Numbered from the stretch's first letter, positions 1-9,113 are shown. The stretch is 64,000 nt of DNA from an uncultured bacterium (GCA_938002255.1 CALLAL010000021.1:62001-126000); one strand, 5' to 3'. The notes: generated from the letters alone by a model not told the origin. Translations and numbers: made by a program.

Positions 1-1017
1 AGGATTGCAGGCCGGGTCAGGGGATCGAAGTTCGATCCGCGTCGCTTTCTCCTTACCCGGTTTATACATGGGGACCCGAACTAATGCAGACCGATTTCTT
101 CTTGCCCAGGCAATATAGACAGGGGCTTCATATCCGGGAACCAGTCTCTTGTAGGAGTTGACCCACTGAGAAGTGATGGAGGTGATCTCTTTGGAATGTT
201 TCAGAATACCAGCGATGTAGGACTTGGCAAGTTTTGAGAGATGAAATTCATCTTTCGGATCAAAAAAGGCATTTTTGTCGCCCCTAAAAAGGGATTGATG
301 GGTATGCATCCCGCTTCCATTCTGCTTGAAAATCGGCTTGGGCATAAAGGTGGCATAGACACCATGCTTGAGTGCGACCTCTTTAACTACGAGGCGATAA
401 GTCATGGCATGGTCAGCCATGGTTAAGGCATCGGTATAACGGAGGTCGATCTCATGCTGGCTGGGAGCGACTTCATGGTGACTGTACTCAACACGAATCC
501 CCATAGCTTCCAGGGTGAGAATGGTCTCCCGACGAAGTTCCGTCGCGACATCAAGAGGGGTAAGATCGAAATATCCTCCTTTGTCCAGAATCTGCGGAAT
601 TCCTTCACTGCTTTTAAAATAGAAATATTCCAGCTCAGGTCCTACATAAAAAGTGTAGCCAAGATCCTGTGCCTTTTTGAGAGTTTTTTTCAAAACCCAC
701 CGTGGATCGCCTTTATAAGGTGTTCCGTCTGGTTCATAAATATCGGCAAACATTCTGGCGACGGCATTTTCTTTGGGCCGCCAGGGAATGATCTGAAAGG
801 TTTTTGGGTCTGGTTTAGCAATCATGTCACTTTCATCGATGCGCGCATAGCCCTGAATCGAAGAGCCATCAAATCCCATTCCTTCTTCAAGGGCGCCTTC
901 CAGCTCATCGATGGTAATTGCAAACCCCTTGAGAAAACCGAGAATGTCTGTAAACCAGAGTCGAATGAATTTAACATCATTTTCCTTCGCCATCTTCAAT
1001 ACGGTCTCTTTGTCCAT
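1..1017 (-). CDS. glnA: Glutamine synthetase, type I (C-terminus beyond window)
   Basis: This gene makes glutamine from glutamate, ammonia and ATP. Reading the minus strand from ATG at 1017 gives 339 open codons to the window edge, so about 100 residues are missing. GGAGGAG lies just upstream of the ATG. Class I glutamine synthetase hallmarks are visible: MGFDGSS near residue 50, the NGSGMHTHQS motif and an RSPDPACNP-type segment at the truncated end. It closely resembles the second glutamine synthetase at 33841, but the two differ throughout. Upstream lies a hairpin-terminator leader (1141-1208) shared with the glutamate synthase-like gene. The missing C-terminus hides whether an adenylylation tyrosine is present. 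Confidence 0.96.
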   Translation of the reverse strand, partial: MDKETVLKMAKENDVKFIRLWFTDILGFLKGFAITIDELEGALEEGMGFDGSSIQGYARIDESDMIAKPDPKTFQIIPWRPKENAVARMFADIYEPDGTPYKGDPRWVLKKTLKKAQDLGYTFYVGPELEYFYFKSSEGIPQILDKGGYFDLTPLDVATELRRETILTLEAMGIRVEYSHHEVAPSQHEIDLRYTDALTMADHAMTYRLVVKEVALKHGVYATFMPKPIFKQNGSGMHTHQSLFRGDKNAFFDPKDEFHLSKLAKSYIAGILKHSKEITSITSQWVNSYKRLVPGYEAPVYIAWARRNRSALVRVPMYKPGKEKATRIELRSPDPACNP

Positions 1018-1140
1018 CTTCTCCTCCTTTTGGTTTACGAATTACACGAACGGTAATGAACGAAGCGAATAAAATCGTTTTGACTCACTCGTTTGGATCC
1101 ATGATATTCTATCTTCTCATCACTCATGTGATTCGTGCTC

Positions 1141-1208
1141 ATTAAAATGAAAGGCGCCCTTCTTTTGAGAAAGACGCCTTTGTCATTCTTTCAATACTTC
1201 ATCGTATT
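1141..1208 (-). promoter_or_regulatory. Hairpin plus intrinsic-terminator leader of glnA (candidate attenuator)
   Basis: Read on the minus strand, a 5-bp hairpin AATAC/GTATT with hexaloop GATGAA (1193-1208) is followed by GACAAAGGCG. That sequence begins a stem of about 13 bp (1150-1181) ending AAGGGCGCCTTT and a modest T-rich run (1141-1149). An overlapping alternative hairpin, TTCATC/GATGAA, is also possible. It lies about 125 nt upstream of the glnA start. The same arrangement occurs twice before the gltB-like gene. It looks like a transcription attenuator. That an ANTAR protein controls it is inference. Confidence 0.7.
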
Positions 1209-1423
1209 TGATGAACTATAAAGCAAATTACATGCCGTAAACAATCATTAGGCCCAAGAGGGTTTAATGTATAACCTGTTATCATAATTGAGTAATTTTT
1301 CATGAAAAAGACGGGATACAGTCTGGAGGTCATAGCAGGGTCAATGAAAGTGATGAATTTTCATCATCCTGTTTAAAAAAAGAGCAATTGATTGCATCAG
1401 CCAGGGTTGTTTGGAGAGAGGGA

Positions 1424-1452
1424 TTGACAAACCCCCATCATTTTCATAAAGT
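1424..1452 (+). promoter_or_regulatory. Sigma70-type promoter for the ABC importer cluster
   Basis: TTGACA at 1424-1429, a 17-bp spacer, then TAAAGT at 1447-1452. It lies about 65 bp upstream of the small gene at 1518 and would serve that gene and the ABC importer behind it. The call rests only on consensus and position. Confidence 0.6.
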
Positions 1453-1517
1453 TAATTGGGTCGAACATAGACCGTAAAACGAGGTAAATTTGTTCGAAAC
1501 TCTTGGAGGAGAACATC

Positions 1518-1862
1518 ATGGACACAGAAAAATTTTTGGCAGTGACGAAAAAACTTCATTCAAAGAAAAAGGGGAAAACAGAAGAGCTTGAAAAGTTCAA
1601 AAAGTTATTTGAAAGGTTCCATCTCATTAACCGGGCTTACCTCGACAAGGAGATATTTAAAAAGGCACAGGAGTCGATCTTATCCATGGCGGAGGTCATG
1701 GTGAATACGATTCAGTCTATCGATGAAGAGATTGTCAGGCTCAGAAACAAAGGCAGAAAACAACCCTTTGAAGTTGTGGAACTGGCTGAACTGCAGAAGG
1801 TCCAAAAGCGAAATGAGATGCTCCTCAGAGAGTTTGAGGGAAGACATTTATCTATCCTTTAA
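1518..1862 (+). CDS. Small coiled-coil protein of unknown function
   Basis: I do not recognise this 114-residue protein. It is highly charged, rich in Lys and Glu, with no signal peptide, membrane segment or cysteine. The sequence reads as long amphipathic helices that probably form a coiled coil (roughly residues 15-40 and 55-110). The ATG at 1518 is chosen because GGAGGAG lies 7 nt upstream; a TTG five codons earlier falls inside that ribosome site. It ends 12 bp before the ABC substrate-binding protein and shares its likely promoter. Co-transcription suggests a link to the transporter, but no function can be assigned. Confidence 0.75.
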   Translation: MDTEKFLAVTKKLHSKKKGKTEELEKFKKLFERFHLINRAYLDKEIFKKAQESILSMAEVMVNTIQSIDEEIVRLRNKGRKQPFEVVELAELQKVQKRNEMLLREFEGRHLSIL

Positions 1863-1874
1863 AGGAGGTCCCCT

Positions 1875-3212
1875 ATGAAAAGGAATGTTATTGTTTGGAG
1901 TCTCTTTCTTTTCACCTTCGTCACGTTGATCTCCTGGGCGCAAGCCCAGACCAAAGAAGTGGTCATCGTGACCTCTTTTCCGAAAGAGCTTTTTGAAACT
2001 TATAAGAAGGCATTTGAGGCGAAGTACCCTGGAGTGACGGTGGTGGTCCAGCAGAAACCAACCACCCAGGGAGTGACCTATATTCGAGAAACAGCATCTA
2101 AACCAGAGGCGGATCTCATATGGGCCAGTGCGGTTGACGCTTTTCAAGTTTTAAAAACGGATCAATTGCTGGTCAAATATGAGTTGCCCAGAGAGATTTC
2201 TTTAAAAATTCCTGCCAGAGTTGGAACCTTCCCTGTTCATGATCCAGACGGGTATTTTTTCGGTTTTGCCCTTTCTGGCTACGGGATGATGTGGAATAAA
2301 CCCTATCTTCAGGCTCATAAATTAAAACCCCCAAAGGAATGGACCGATCTTACGGATCCCAGTTATTACGGGCACCTTGCCATATCAGCTCCTTCGAGAA
2401 GTGGAACCACTCACTTAACTGTGGAATCTATCCTCCAGGCTTATGGATGGGAAAAGGGCTGGGCCCTCTTACTCAATATGGGTGGCCATATGGCGGTGGT
2501 CACTGAAAGAAGCTTTGGTGTTCCAGAGGGAGTGAATAATGGACAATATGGGATTGGAATCGTCATCGATTTCTTTGGACTGTCTGCCATTGCTAGTGGT
2601 TTTCCCGTAGATTTCGCCTATCCCTCTTTGACACCAATTGTTCCTGCCAATGTGGGTTTGGTGAAGGGGGGACCGAATCCCGAGAATGCAAAACGGTTTA
2701 TTCATTATCTCCTCAGCGAAGAAGGACAGGGGCTTCTCTTCAAGGCTGAAATTGGAAGATTACCGGTCATTCCTGAGCTCTATTCGAAGGCGCCAGCAGG
2801 ATATCCCAATCCCTTTAAGATGAAGTTAGGTGGACTGGAATTCAATTCAGAACTCTCTTCATTGCGTTATGGCGTGGTCAATACCCTCTTTGACCAGATC
2901 ATTACCTTCCGGTTAAGCGAATTAAAGGAGGCATGGGGGGCGATCTACAAGGCTGAGAAGGCCATTGAGGAAGGAAAGAAGAAAGGAATAGATGTGGCGA
3001 AAGCCAGGGAAATGGTGGCGGAAGCCAGATCACTGGTAACACGGGTTCCTGTCTCTGAGGCAAAGGCAAAGGATAAAGAGTTTAATAAGGCTTTTAAGGG
3101 AAAAGAGAAGACGGAGATCCGAGCAAAGCTTGAGACCGAATGGGATACAACCGCCAAAGCCAACTATGCGAAGGCAAGGGAGCTGGCCAACAGAGCCATC
3201 AGTATGCTTTGA
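1875..3212 (+). CDS. ABC transporter substrate-binding protein, Fe3+ type, with C-terminal extension
   Basis: This is the periplasmic binding protein of the importer encoded by the next two genes. Residues 1-24 form a signal peptide ending in AQA. The family fold (FbpA/AfuA-like, bacterial solute-binding family) follows, opening with a VVIVTSFPKE-type first strand. AGGAGG lies upstream of the ATG. Related proteins are usually 330-350 residues. This one has 445, and the extra 100 or so C-terminal residues are charged, alanine- and lysine-rich helices. The substrate is uncertain: ferric iron is the default reading, but phosphonate- or thiamine-type ligands occur in the same family. Confidence 0.85.
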   Translation: MKRNVIVWSLFLFTFVTLISWAQAQTKEVVIVTSFPKELFETYKKAFEAKYPGVTVVVQQKPTTQGVTYIRETASKPEADLIWASAVDAFQVLKTDQLLVKYELPREISLKIPARVGTFPVHDPDGYFFGFALSGYGMMWNKPYLQAHKLKPPKEWTDLTDPSYYGHLAISAPSRSGTTHLTVESILQAYGWEKGWALLLNMGGHMAVVTERSFGVPEGVNNGQYGIGIVIDFFGLSAIASGFPVDFAYPSLTPIVPANVGLVKGGPNPENAKRFIHYLLSEEGQGLLFKAEIGRLPVIPELYSKAPAGYPNPFKMKLGGLEFNSELSSLRYGVVNTLFDQIITFRLSELKEAWGAIYKAEKAIEEGKKKGIDVAKAREMVAEARSLVTRVPVSEAKAKDKEFNKAFKGKEKTEIRAKLETEWDTTAKANYAKARELANRAISML

Positions 3213-3337
3213 AGGAGGTCAATGTTCATTGAAAATATGTCTTCACCTCTTTTATGATCATGGGGATGTGAAGGGAATAAGGATAGAGAAATATCTGGTT
3301 CTTATTCGTTCTTACACTTCGGGATGGTTGAACCTTA

Positions 3338-5035
3338 TTGAAGCTGTTTAAAGATCAATTTAAAGCCTTCGATTTTTCTCAATCTCTCATCTTTCTTCTG
3401 TTGTTGGGGGTCCTTTTTCTTTTTATCCTCTATCCTCTTATAAGCATCCTCCATGTTGCCTTCACAGAAGGGGGGCAACTCTCCCTCAGCCACTTTATTA
3501 ACTTCTTTGAAAGAGAACTCTTCAGGGAATCCCTTTTCAACAGCCTGATCGCCGGTTTTACGGCTGTGTTTTTTGGAAGTTTGATCAGTCTGCCCCTGGC
3601 TTTCTTCACCATCAAATATGATTTTAAAGGGAGAACTCTCATTCAAACCCTTGGGGTTCTCCCCCTGGTGCTTCCGCCTTATGTGGGGGCAGTTGCCCTT
3701 CAATTGATTCTTGGCCGGAGTGGAATACTTAACCTCCTCTTTCTGAAGTGGTTCGATCTCTCCATCCCTTTTATGGAAGGACTGCGGGGAGTGATCCTTG
3801 TCCAGACGCTCCACTACTTTCCGTTTATTTTCCTTAATGCCTCTGCCTCACTGGCCAATGTTGATCCTTCACTGGAAGAGATGGCCCAGAATATGGGCGC
3901 CCATGGACTTCGGCTCTTTCGAAGGGTGACCCTTCCTCTCATGATGCCCGGTTATGTAGCTGGAGCGCTCCTGGTTTTTATTAAAGTGATTGATGACCTT
4001 GCTACCCCCCTGATCCTCAACTATACGAAAATGCTTGCTCCCCAGGCTTATCTTCGTGTGACTACGATTGGGATCGAGGACAAGGCAGGCTATGTAATCT
4101 GTGTGATGATGGTCATCCTTTCCTTCATCTCGCTTTGGGCAGCGATGAAGTTTTTGAGCCTTTCAGAATATGCTATGGTTCAGAGGGGAGGAACGGGAAC
4201 TCCCATTTCAAAGAAGATCAGCGGGTTAAGATTGGGAATGGTCTGGGCCTTTTCCATCATTGTTCTGGGGATCAGCCTCGTCCCCCACCTGGGAATTTTC
4301 CTTCTTTCCTTTGCAAAAGTCTGGAGCTTCTCCATTTTTCCAAAGGCATACACCCTTAATCATTATGTGGAGATTTTTTATCGGACGCCTCATTTTGTGA
4401 AGAATACGCTGATCTATTGCCTTCTCTCTGCAGGAATCGGTGTGCTCTTTGGATCGTTGATCGCTTTTCTCCTCATCCGGGGAAAAATCATTGGAAAAAG
4501 TCTGCTGGATGCCATCGCCATGATGCCTCTTGCCATTCCAGGAGTTGTATTAGCCACAGGTTACCTGAGAATCTTTCATGGAACACCTCTTCCTTTCATT
4601 CACCAACCTTTGACTTCCCTGTGGATCATCCTGGTCATTGCTTACTCGGCCAGAAGGCTTCCCTACACCTTACGTTCCTGTTATGCCGCTATCCAGCAGA
4701 TTCATGTCTCCCTCGAGGAAGCTGCTTTAAATCTGGGCGCCAACCGGAGGAGAACATTCTTCAAGATCACCTTTCCGATGATGGCAGGAGGATTGGTGGC
4801 TGGCGGGCTTTTAGCATTTATTACCTCCTCAGTGGAACTCTCTTCCACGATCATGCTCGTTCCCAGGATGGAACATGGGCCACTTTCTTACGGAATCTAC
4901 ATCTATATGCAGAGTGCCGTGGGAAGGGGGCCTGGTGCGGCTTTGGGAGTTGTTGCCATCTTACTGGTGGCCATTGGAACTTATATAGTGAATAGGGTCT
5001 TTTCCGGGGGAAGCGGAACGGCTTTTAAATTATGA
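3338..5035 (+). CDS. ABC transporter permease, Fe3+ type (two fused halves)
   Basis: This integral membrane protein forms the channel of the importer. At 565 residues it carries two copies of the binding-protein-dependent permease domain, each with about six membrane segments, as in FbpB-type permeases. Both halves keep the EAA loop that docks the ATPase: EEMAQNMGAHG in the first half and EEAALNLGANR in the second. The best start is TTG at 3338, with a weak ribosome site. It is separated from the binding-protein gene by 125 bp, which is unusually long inside such an operon. The ATPase gene follows after 34 bp. Confidence 0.9.
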   Translation: MKLFKDQFKAFDFSQSLIFLLLLGVLFLFILYPLISILHVAFTEGGQLSLSHFINFFERELFRESLFNSLIAGFTAVFFGSLISLPLAFFTIKYDFKGRTLIQTLGVLPLVLPPYVGAVALQLILGRSGILNLLFLKWFDLSIPFMEGLRGVILVQTLHYFPFIFLNASASLANVDPSLEEMAQNMGAHGLRLFRRVTLPLMMPGYVAGALLVFIKVIDDLATPLILNYTKMLAPQAYLRVTTIGIEDKAGYVICVMMVILSFISLWAAMKFLSLSEYAMVQRGGTGTPISKKISGLRLGMVWAFSIIVLGISLVPHLGIFLLSFAKVWSFSIFPKAYTLNHYVEIFYRTPHFVKNTLIYCLLSAGIGVLFGSLIAFLLIRGKIIGKSLLDAIAMMPLAIPGVVLATGYLRIFHGTPLPFIHQPLTSLWIILVIAYSARRLPYTLRSCYAAIQQIHVSLEEAALNLGANRRRTFFKITFPMMAGGLVAGGLLAFITSSVELSSTIMLVPRMEHGPLSYGIYIYMQSAVGRGPGAALGVVAILLVAIGTYIVNRVFSGGSGTAFKL

Positions 5036-5069
5036 GAGAGGTCAAGGGATCGTTGGTGGTGAATGGAGC

Positions 5070-6173
5070 TTGATCGTGAAGGCGGCGGAAGTTCGACTGA
5101 TCAATGTAAAAAAGAGTTTTGGAACAGTGGAAGCCGTGAAGGAGGTTAACCTCACCATTTCGAGAGGCCAATTTTTTACCCTTCTCGGTCCGAGCGGGTG
5201 TGGCAAAACAACGGTCCTGCGTATGATTGCAGGATTCACTTCCCCAGACCAAGGAAAGATTTTCTTCGATGAAAAAGAAGTCAACGATATTCCACCCTGG
5301 AAGAGAGAGGTGGGAATGGTCTTCCAGAATTACGCCCTCTGGCCCCATATGACCGTTTTTGAGAATGTGGCTTTCGGGTTAAAGGAGAGAAATCTTCCAA
5401 AATCAGTTGTTCAGGAGAAGACATACAAAGTCCTTGAATTGGTCAACCTCGCAGAACTTGAAAAAAGAAGGCCTTCCGAACTTTCAGGCGGTCAACAACA
5501 GCGCGTCGCCTTAGCAAGGACATTAGTCATCGAACCGAAACTTCTTCTTCTCGATGAACCCCTGAGTAATCTTGATGCAAAACTTAGGGTTCAGATGAGG
5601 CACGAACTGGTCAGGCTTCAAAAGGAATTAGGCCTTACGACCCTCTATGTGACCCACGACCAGGAAGAGGCCCTGATCCTCTCGACTCAGATCGCTGTCA
5701 TGGCAAAAGGTAGGGTGATTCAACTCGGTACGCCCAAAGAAATTTATGAAACTCCTGAGAGCCGAGAGGTAGCGGATTTCGTGGGGACATCCAATTTCTT
5801 TTCCGGCGAAGTGTTAATCGTCGCAGGACAACAGATGCAAATCAAAACGGACGAGGGATTTTTATTTACCGTTGAACGATGCAAGGGAGTTCCGCTTCAA
5901 GTGGGGTCAAAGGTCCTCCTTAATCTCCGGCCGGAATCCATCCAAATCTCTTATCCAAGGGAAACTCTCCCAGCCGTGAACCGAATGGACGGAATCGTAA
6001 GAACCTCGGCCTATCTCGGCTCCCTTGTCCAGTATGAGGTTGAAGTCACGGGGGGTAAGAGGATGAAGGTCAATGTGACCAACCCCCGTAAGAGGGCAAT
6101 TTTTGCAGAAGGAGAGAGCGTTTGTCTTTCCTTCCAGAGCGAAGATATGGTTCCAATCCCATTAAAGGAGTGA
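5070..6173 (+). CDS. ABC transporter ATP-binding protein, Fe3+/polyamine type
   Basis: This ATPase energises the importer. The 367-residue protein has Walker A GPSGCGKTT (residues 40-48), a Q-loop near residue 86, the signature LSGGQQQRVA (138-147), Walker B LLLLDEP (about 158-164) and the H-loop in VTHDQEEAL. The last 110 residues form a TOBE-type regulatory domain, as in FbpC and PotA. The start is TTG at 5070 preceded by GGAG. It overlaps nothing and ends 4 bp before the VanZ-like gene. Confidence 0.93.
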   Translation: MIVKAAEVRLINVKKSFGTVEAVKEVNLTISRGQFFTLLGPSGCGKTTVLRMIAGFTSPDQGKIFFDEKEVNDIPPWKREVGMVFQNYALWPHMTVFENVAFGLKERNLPKSVVQEKTYKVLELVNLAELEKRRPSELSGGQQQRVALARTLVIEPKLLLLDEPLSNLDAKLRVQMRHELVRLQKELGLTTLYVTHDQEEALILSTQIAVMAKGRVIQLGTPKEIYETPESREVADFVGTSNFFSGEVLIVAGQQMQIKTDEGFLFTVERCKGVPLQVGSKVLLNLRPESIQISYPRETLPAVNRMDGIVRTSAYLGSLVQYEVEVTGGKRMKVNVTNPRKRAIFAEGESVCLSFQSEDMVPIPLKE

Positions 6174-6177
6174 CCTT

Positions 6178-6570
6178 TTGAAGCACCAGACTCTTATGAT
6201 GATGATAACCGTCACTTATATCTTGAGTATTTTTCTTCTTCCTTGGCTGATTCCTAAACAGATGATGAATCACCTCTGGAACCCTTATAGCCTTCTCCAT
6301 ATTCCCCTGTATGGAATCCTGATGTTTTTGCTTTCCGTCGCCTTTCTTACTCAAAGGCATGGGTCGGGAGGAATACCTTTTCGCTCCACTTCTCTTCTTT
6401 GGCCTGGTGGCATTGCCTTGCTGGTAGGGATTTTGGACGAAGTCAATCAGATGTTTATTCCAGGCCGGGATGCCTCATTAGCAGATGTTTTTCTCAATGG
6501 TGTCGGGATAGGATTAGCTTCTTTCGGCATCTATTATTTGAAAAAGCGTTTGACAAAGCACCCGAATTAG
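6178..6570 (+). CDS. VanZ-like membrane protein
   Basis: This 130-residue protein has about four membrane segments. It carries the family signature DEVNQMFIPGRDASLADVFLN-like stretch near residues 83-103. VanZ-like proteins are widespread small membrane proteins of mostly unknown function; a few affect resistance to glycopeptides. The start is TTG at 6178, with AAAGGAG overlapping the end of the preceding ABC ATPase gene, so translation is probably coupled. Its position between a transporter operon and the sugar-nucleotide genes manC and galE leaves its role open. Confidence 0.8.
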   Translation: MKHQTLMMMITVTYILSIFLLPWLIPKQMMNHLWNPYSLLHIPLYGILMFLLSVAFLTQRHGSGGIPFRSTSLLWPGGIALLVGILDEVNQMFIPGRDASLADVFLNGVGIGLASFGIYYLKKRLTKHPN

Positions 6571-6599
6571 ATACAATTCGATTTTATTGGAGGGGAAGG

Positions 6600-8096
6600 A
6601 TGGGCGGTTCGTCTTCAAACAAGATTCAAAACAGAACCTCACACGATTCAAAATCACTTTATGCTGTCATTCTTGCAGGGGGGGCAGGAACACGATTCTG
6701 GCCTTTAAGCCGGGAGGCCTATCCAAAACAGTTACTTCCGCTTATGGGAGAAGGATCCTTGCTCCATCAGACGATCCGGAGGGTCCAAGGGTTTGTTCCC
6801 CCTGGGAACATATGGATTGTGGTGACAGAAGACAAAGCTCAGGACATTCAGTTTCATCTTGCTCCCTTGGGGTCGATGGCCAACCACATTCGACTGATTA
6901 AAGAACCGATGGGAAGAAATACAGCGGCAGCCATTGGTCTTGCCGCCCTCTACCTTCACCGCCTTTCTCCTGAATCTGTGATGATTGTGATGCCCTCTGA
7001 CCATGCTATTCCTGAAACAGAGAAGTTTTTGGAAGCCCTCCGATTGGCGCTTCATGGCGCGGAAGACGATTATTTGATTACCTTTGGGATCCAACCGACT
7101 CGGCCTGAAACCGGCTATGGCTATATTCAAGCGAATCCTTCTGAAGTGATCAATGGACTCCTTAAAGTGGAATGTTTTGTTGAAAAACCCAACCTTCAGA
7201 CCGCTCAGGCTTACCTTGCAGATGGACGGTATTTCTGGAACTCGGGTATTTTTGTCTGGAAAGCGTCCAAAATCCTCTCGGAAATGAAAATTCACCTTCC
7301 TCATCTTTATGCGGCGCTTAAAGAAATGGAGAACCTGCTCTTTTTACCATCAAGCCAAAATGAAAACGATAAATCGGAACGGCGCATTTCTCTTTGCGCA
7401 GCCCTCTATGCAAAATTAGAATCGATCTCCATCGATTATGGGGTCTTGGAAAGAAGTCAGAATATTCTTATGGTGCCTGCCTATTTTCAGTGGTCAGATT
7501 TAGGAAGCTGGTCTGCCTTGGATGACATCATGGAGAAGGATGAAGATGGCAATATTCTCAAGGGGAATGTGATCAATATTGAAAGCCGAAATTCAACCAT
7601 TTTTGCAGGGGAAAGGCTGATTGCAACCATCGGGCTTAGGGATATGGTCGTTGTGGATACTCCTGATGCCACTTTGGTTAGTCCAAAAGAGCGGGCGCAG
7701 GAGGTCAGGAAGGTTGTTGAAAAACTGAAACAGAGTGGTCGAGAGGAACATCTTATTCATAAAACAGTTGAGAGACCCTGGGGGCGTTATACAGTTCTTG
7801 AAAAGGGAAAGGGGTATAAGATTAAAAGGATCGAGGTCAACCCAAACGCTAAATTGAGTCTCCAGCTCCATCGAAGGCGTAGTGAACACTGGGTGGTGGT
7901 CTCCGGGGTGGCTAAGGTGACCCGGGACCGAGAGACTTATCTTGTCCATTCAAATGAGAGTACTTATATTCCCATTCAAACCCAACACCGACTTGAAAAC
8001 CCTGGGGAAGAGCCTCTTCAGATCATCGAAGTTCAGAATGGGGACTATGTGGAAGAAGATGACATTGAGCGTTTTGACGATGACTATGGGCGTTGA
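6600..8096 (+). CDS. manC: Mannose-1-phosphate guanylyltransferase / mannose-6-phosphate isomerase
   Basis: This bifunctional enzyme makes GDP-mannose. The N-terminal nucleotidyltransferase domain shows GGAGTRFWPLSR (residues 27-38) and the following YPKQLLPL. A C-terminal type II phosphomannose isomerase cupin covers about residues 385-490, with ERPWGRY and LSLQLHRRRSEHW. The length of 498 residues fits the AlgA/ManC family. ATG at 6600 is chosen because GGAGGGGAAGG lies immediately upstream; a longer frame back to 6399 would overlap the VanZ-like gene and adds no homology. With galE behind it, it supplies sugar nucleotides for polysaccharide or glycan synthesis. Confidence 0.94.
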   Translation: MGGSSSNKIQNRTSHDSKSLYAVILAGGAGTRFWPLSREAYPKQLLPLMGEGSLLHQTIRRVQGFVPPGNIWIVVTEDKAQDIQFHLAPLGSMANHIRLIKEPMGRNTAAAIGLAALYLHRLSPESVMIVMPSDHAIPETEKFLEALRLALHGAEDDYLITFGIQPTRPETGYGYIQANPSEVINGLLKVECFVEKPNLQTAQAYLADGRYFWNSGIFVWKASKILSEMKIHLPHLYAALKEMENLLFLPSSQNENDKSERRISLCAALYAKLESISIDYGVLERSQNILMVPAYFQWSDLGSWSALDDIMEKDEDGNILKGNVINIESRNSTIFAGERLIATIGLRDMVVVDTPDATLVSPKERAQEVRKVVEKLKQSGREEHLIHKTVERPWGRYTVLEKGKGYKIKRIEVNPNAKLSLQLHRRRSEHWVVVSGVAKVTRDRETYLVHSNESTYIPIQTQHRLENPGEEPLQIIEVQNGDYVEEDDIERFDDDYGR

Positions 8097-8113
8097 AAGG
8101 GTGAAGGTCGAAA

Positions 8114-9085
8114 ATGATTCTGATCGTTGGCGGTGCTGGCTATATCGGTTCCCATGTGAACAAACTCCTGGCTCAGAGGGGTTACCGGACAGTCGTCTTC
8201 GACAATTTAAGCCGTGGGCACAGGCAATTTGTTCGTTGGGGGGAATTCTTCGAAGGTGACCTTCTTGATCTCGCTCAGGTTCGATCCTGTTTTCAACGAT
8301 ATCCGATTGAAGCGGTTATGCACTTCAGTGCACTTTCCCTGGTGGAAGAATCCGTTGCTCATCCCGAACGATATTATCAGAATAATGTGGTCGGCACCCT
8401 TCATCTTCTCCAGGTGATGCGAGAAGTTAGCGTCCGTTCGTTCATCTTTTCCTCCACCTGTGCCACTTATGGCGTTCCGGAAACTATTCCAATTCCTGAA
8501 GATCATCCCCAGAATCCGGTCAATCCTTATGGTCAGACCAAACTGATTATTGAAAAGGCACTCAAGGATTATGCCAATGCCTATGGCATGAGGCACGTCA
8601 ACCTACGTTACTTTAATGCCGCAGGGGCTGACCCAGAGGGGGACATTGGGGAGCTTCATCAACCAGAGACTCACCTCATCCCTCTGACGCTTTTTGCAGC
8701 GATGGGTCTTAAAGAGGAAGTAAAAATTTTCGGAACAGATTATCCGACAAAGGACGGCACCTGCGTCAGGGATTATATCCACGTCATGGACTTAGCCGAG
8801 GCGCATCTTCAAGCCTTGGACTACCTTCTTAACGAAGGGAGCAGTGATTCTTTCAACCTCGGCAACGGAAACGGTTACTCGGTTCGGGAGGTAATCGAGA
8901 CGGTCAAAAAAGTGAGTCAGAAAAGGTTTCGAATCATAGAGGCTGAACGAAGAGCAGGAGATCCTCCCGTATTGATCGGAAGCAGTGAAAAAGCGATGAA
9001 GGTCCTCAAATGGAAACCCCGATATGACGCCTTAGAAACGATCATCGAAACCGCCTGGAACTGGCACCAGAAACTCTCCCGTTGA
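8114..9085 (+). CDS. galE: UDP-glucose 4-epimerase
   Basis: This enzyme interconverts UDP-glucose and UDP-galactose. The 323-residue short-chain dehydrogenase fold begins with the NAD-binding GGAGYIGSH motif. It has the catalytic YxxxK pair (Y139 in NPYGQTK, K143) with a preceding SSTCATYG serine segment. RYFNAAGADPEG and the RAGDPP-type substrate loop support an extended SDR epimerase. It starts 17 bp after manC and is probably co-transcribed. It converges with the minus-strand ABC permease that ends at 9114. Other UDP-sugar epimerase specificities cannot be excluded. Confidence 0.93.
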   Translation: MILIVGGAGYIGSHVNKLLAQRGYRTVVFDNLSRGHRQFVRWGEFFEGDLLDLAQVRSCFQRYPIEAVMHFSALSLVEESVAHPERYYQNNVVGTLHLLQVMREVSVRSFIFSSTCATYGVPETIPIPEDHPQNPVNPYGQTKLIIEKALKDYANAYGMRHVNLRYFNAAGADPEGDIGELHQPETHLIPLTLFAAMGLKEEVKIFGTDYPTKDGTCVRDYIHVMDLAEAHLQALDYLLNEGSSDSFNLGNGNGYSVREVIETVKKVSQKRFRIIEAERRAGDPPVLIGSSEKAMKVLKWKPRYDALETIIETAWNWHQKLSR

Positions 9086-9113
9086 ACAATCCCCTACTAT
9101 GTATTCCTGTCCC

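Noticed and set aside
1141-1208. Calling the leaders proven ANTAR targets
   Set aside because: The classical target has two hexaloop hairpins with A at loop position 1 and G at 4. Only the AACGAA loop at 25965 fits both; the two GATGAR loops fit only position 4. They are kept as candidate attenuators.
3223-3258. An 11-codon frame after a strong ribosome site
   Set aside because: Too short and without recognisable similarity to call a gene; reported as an odd gap only.
6399-6599. Longer N-terminus for ManC
   Set aside because: It overlaps the VanZ-like gene and has no family similarity; a strong ribosome site precedes 6600.
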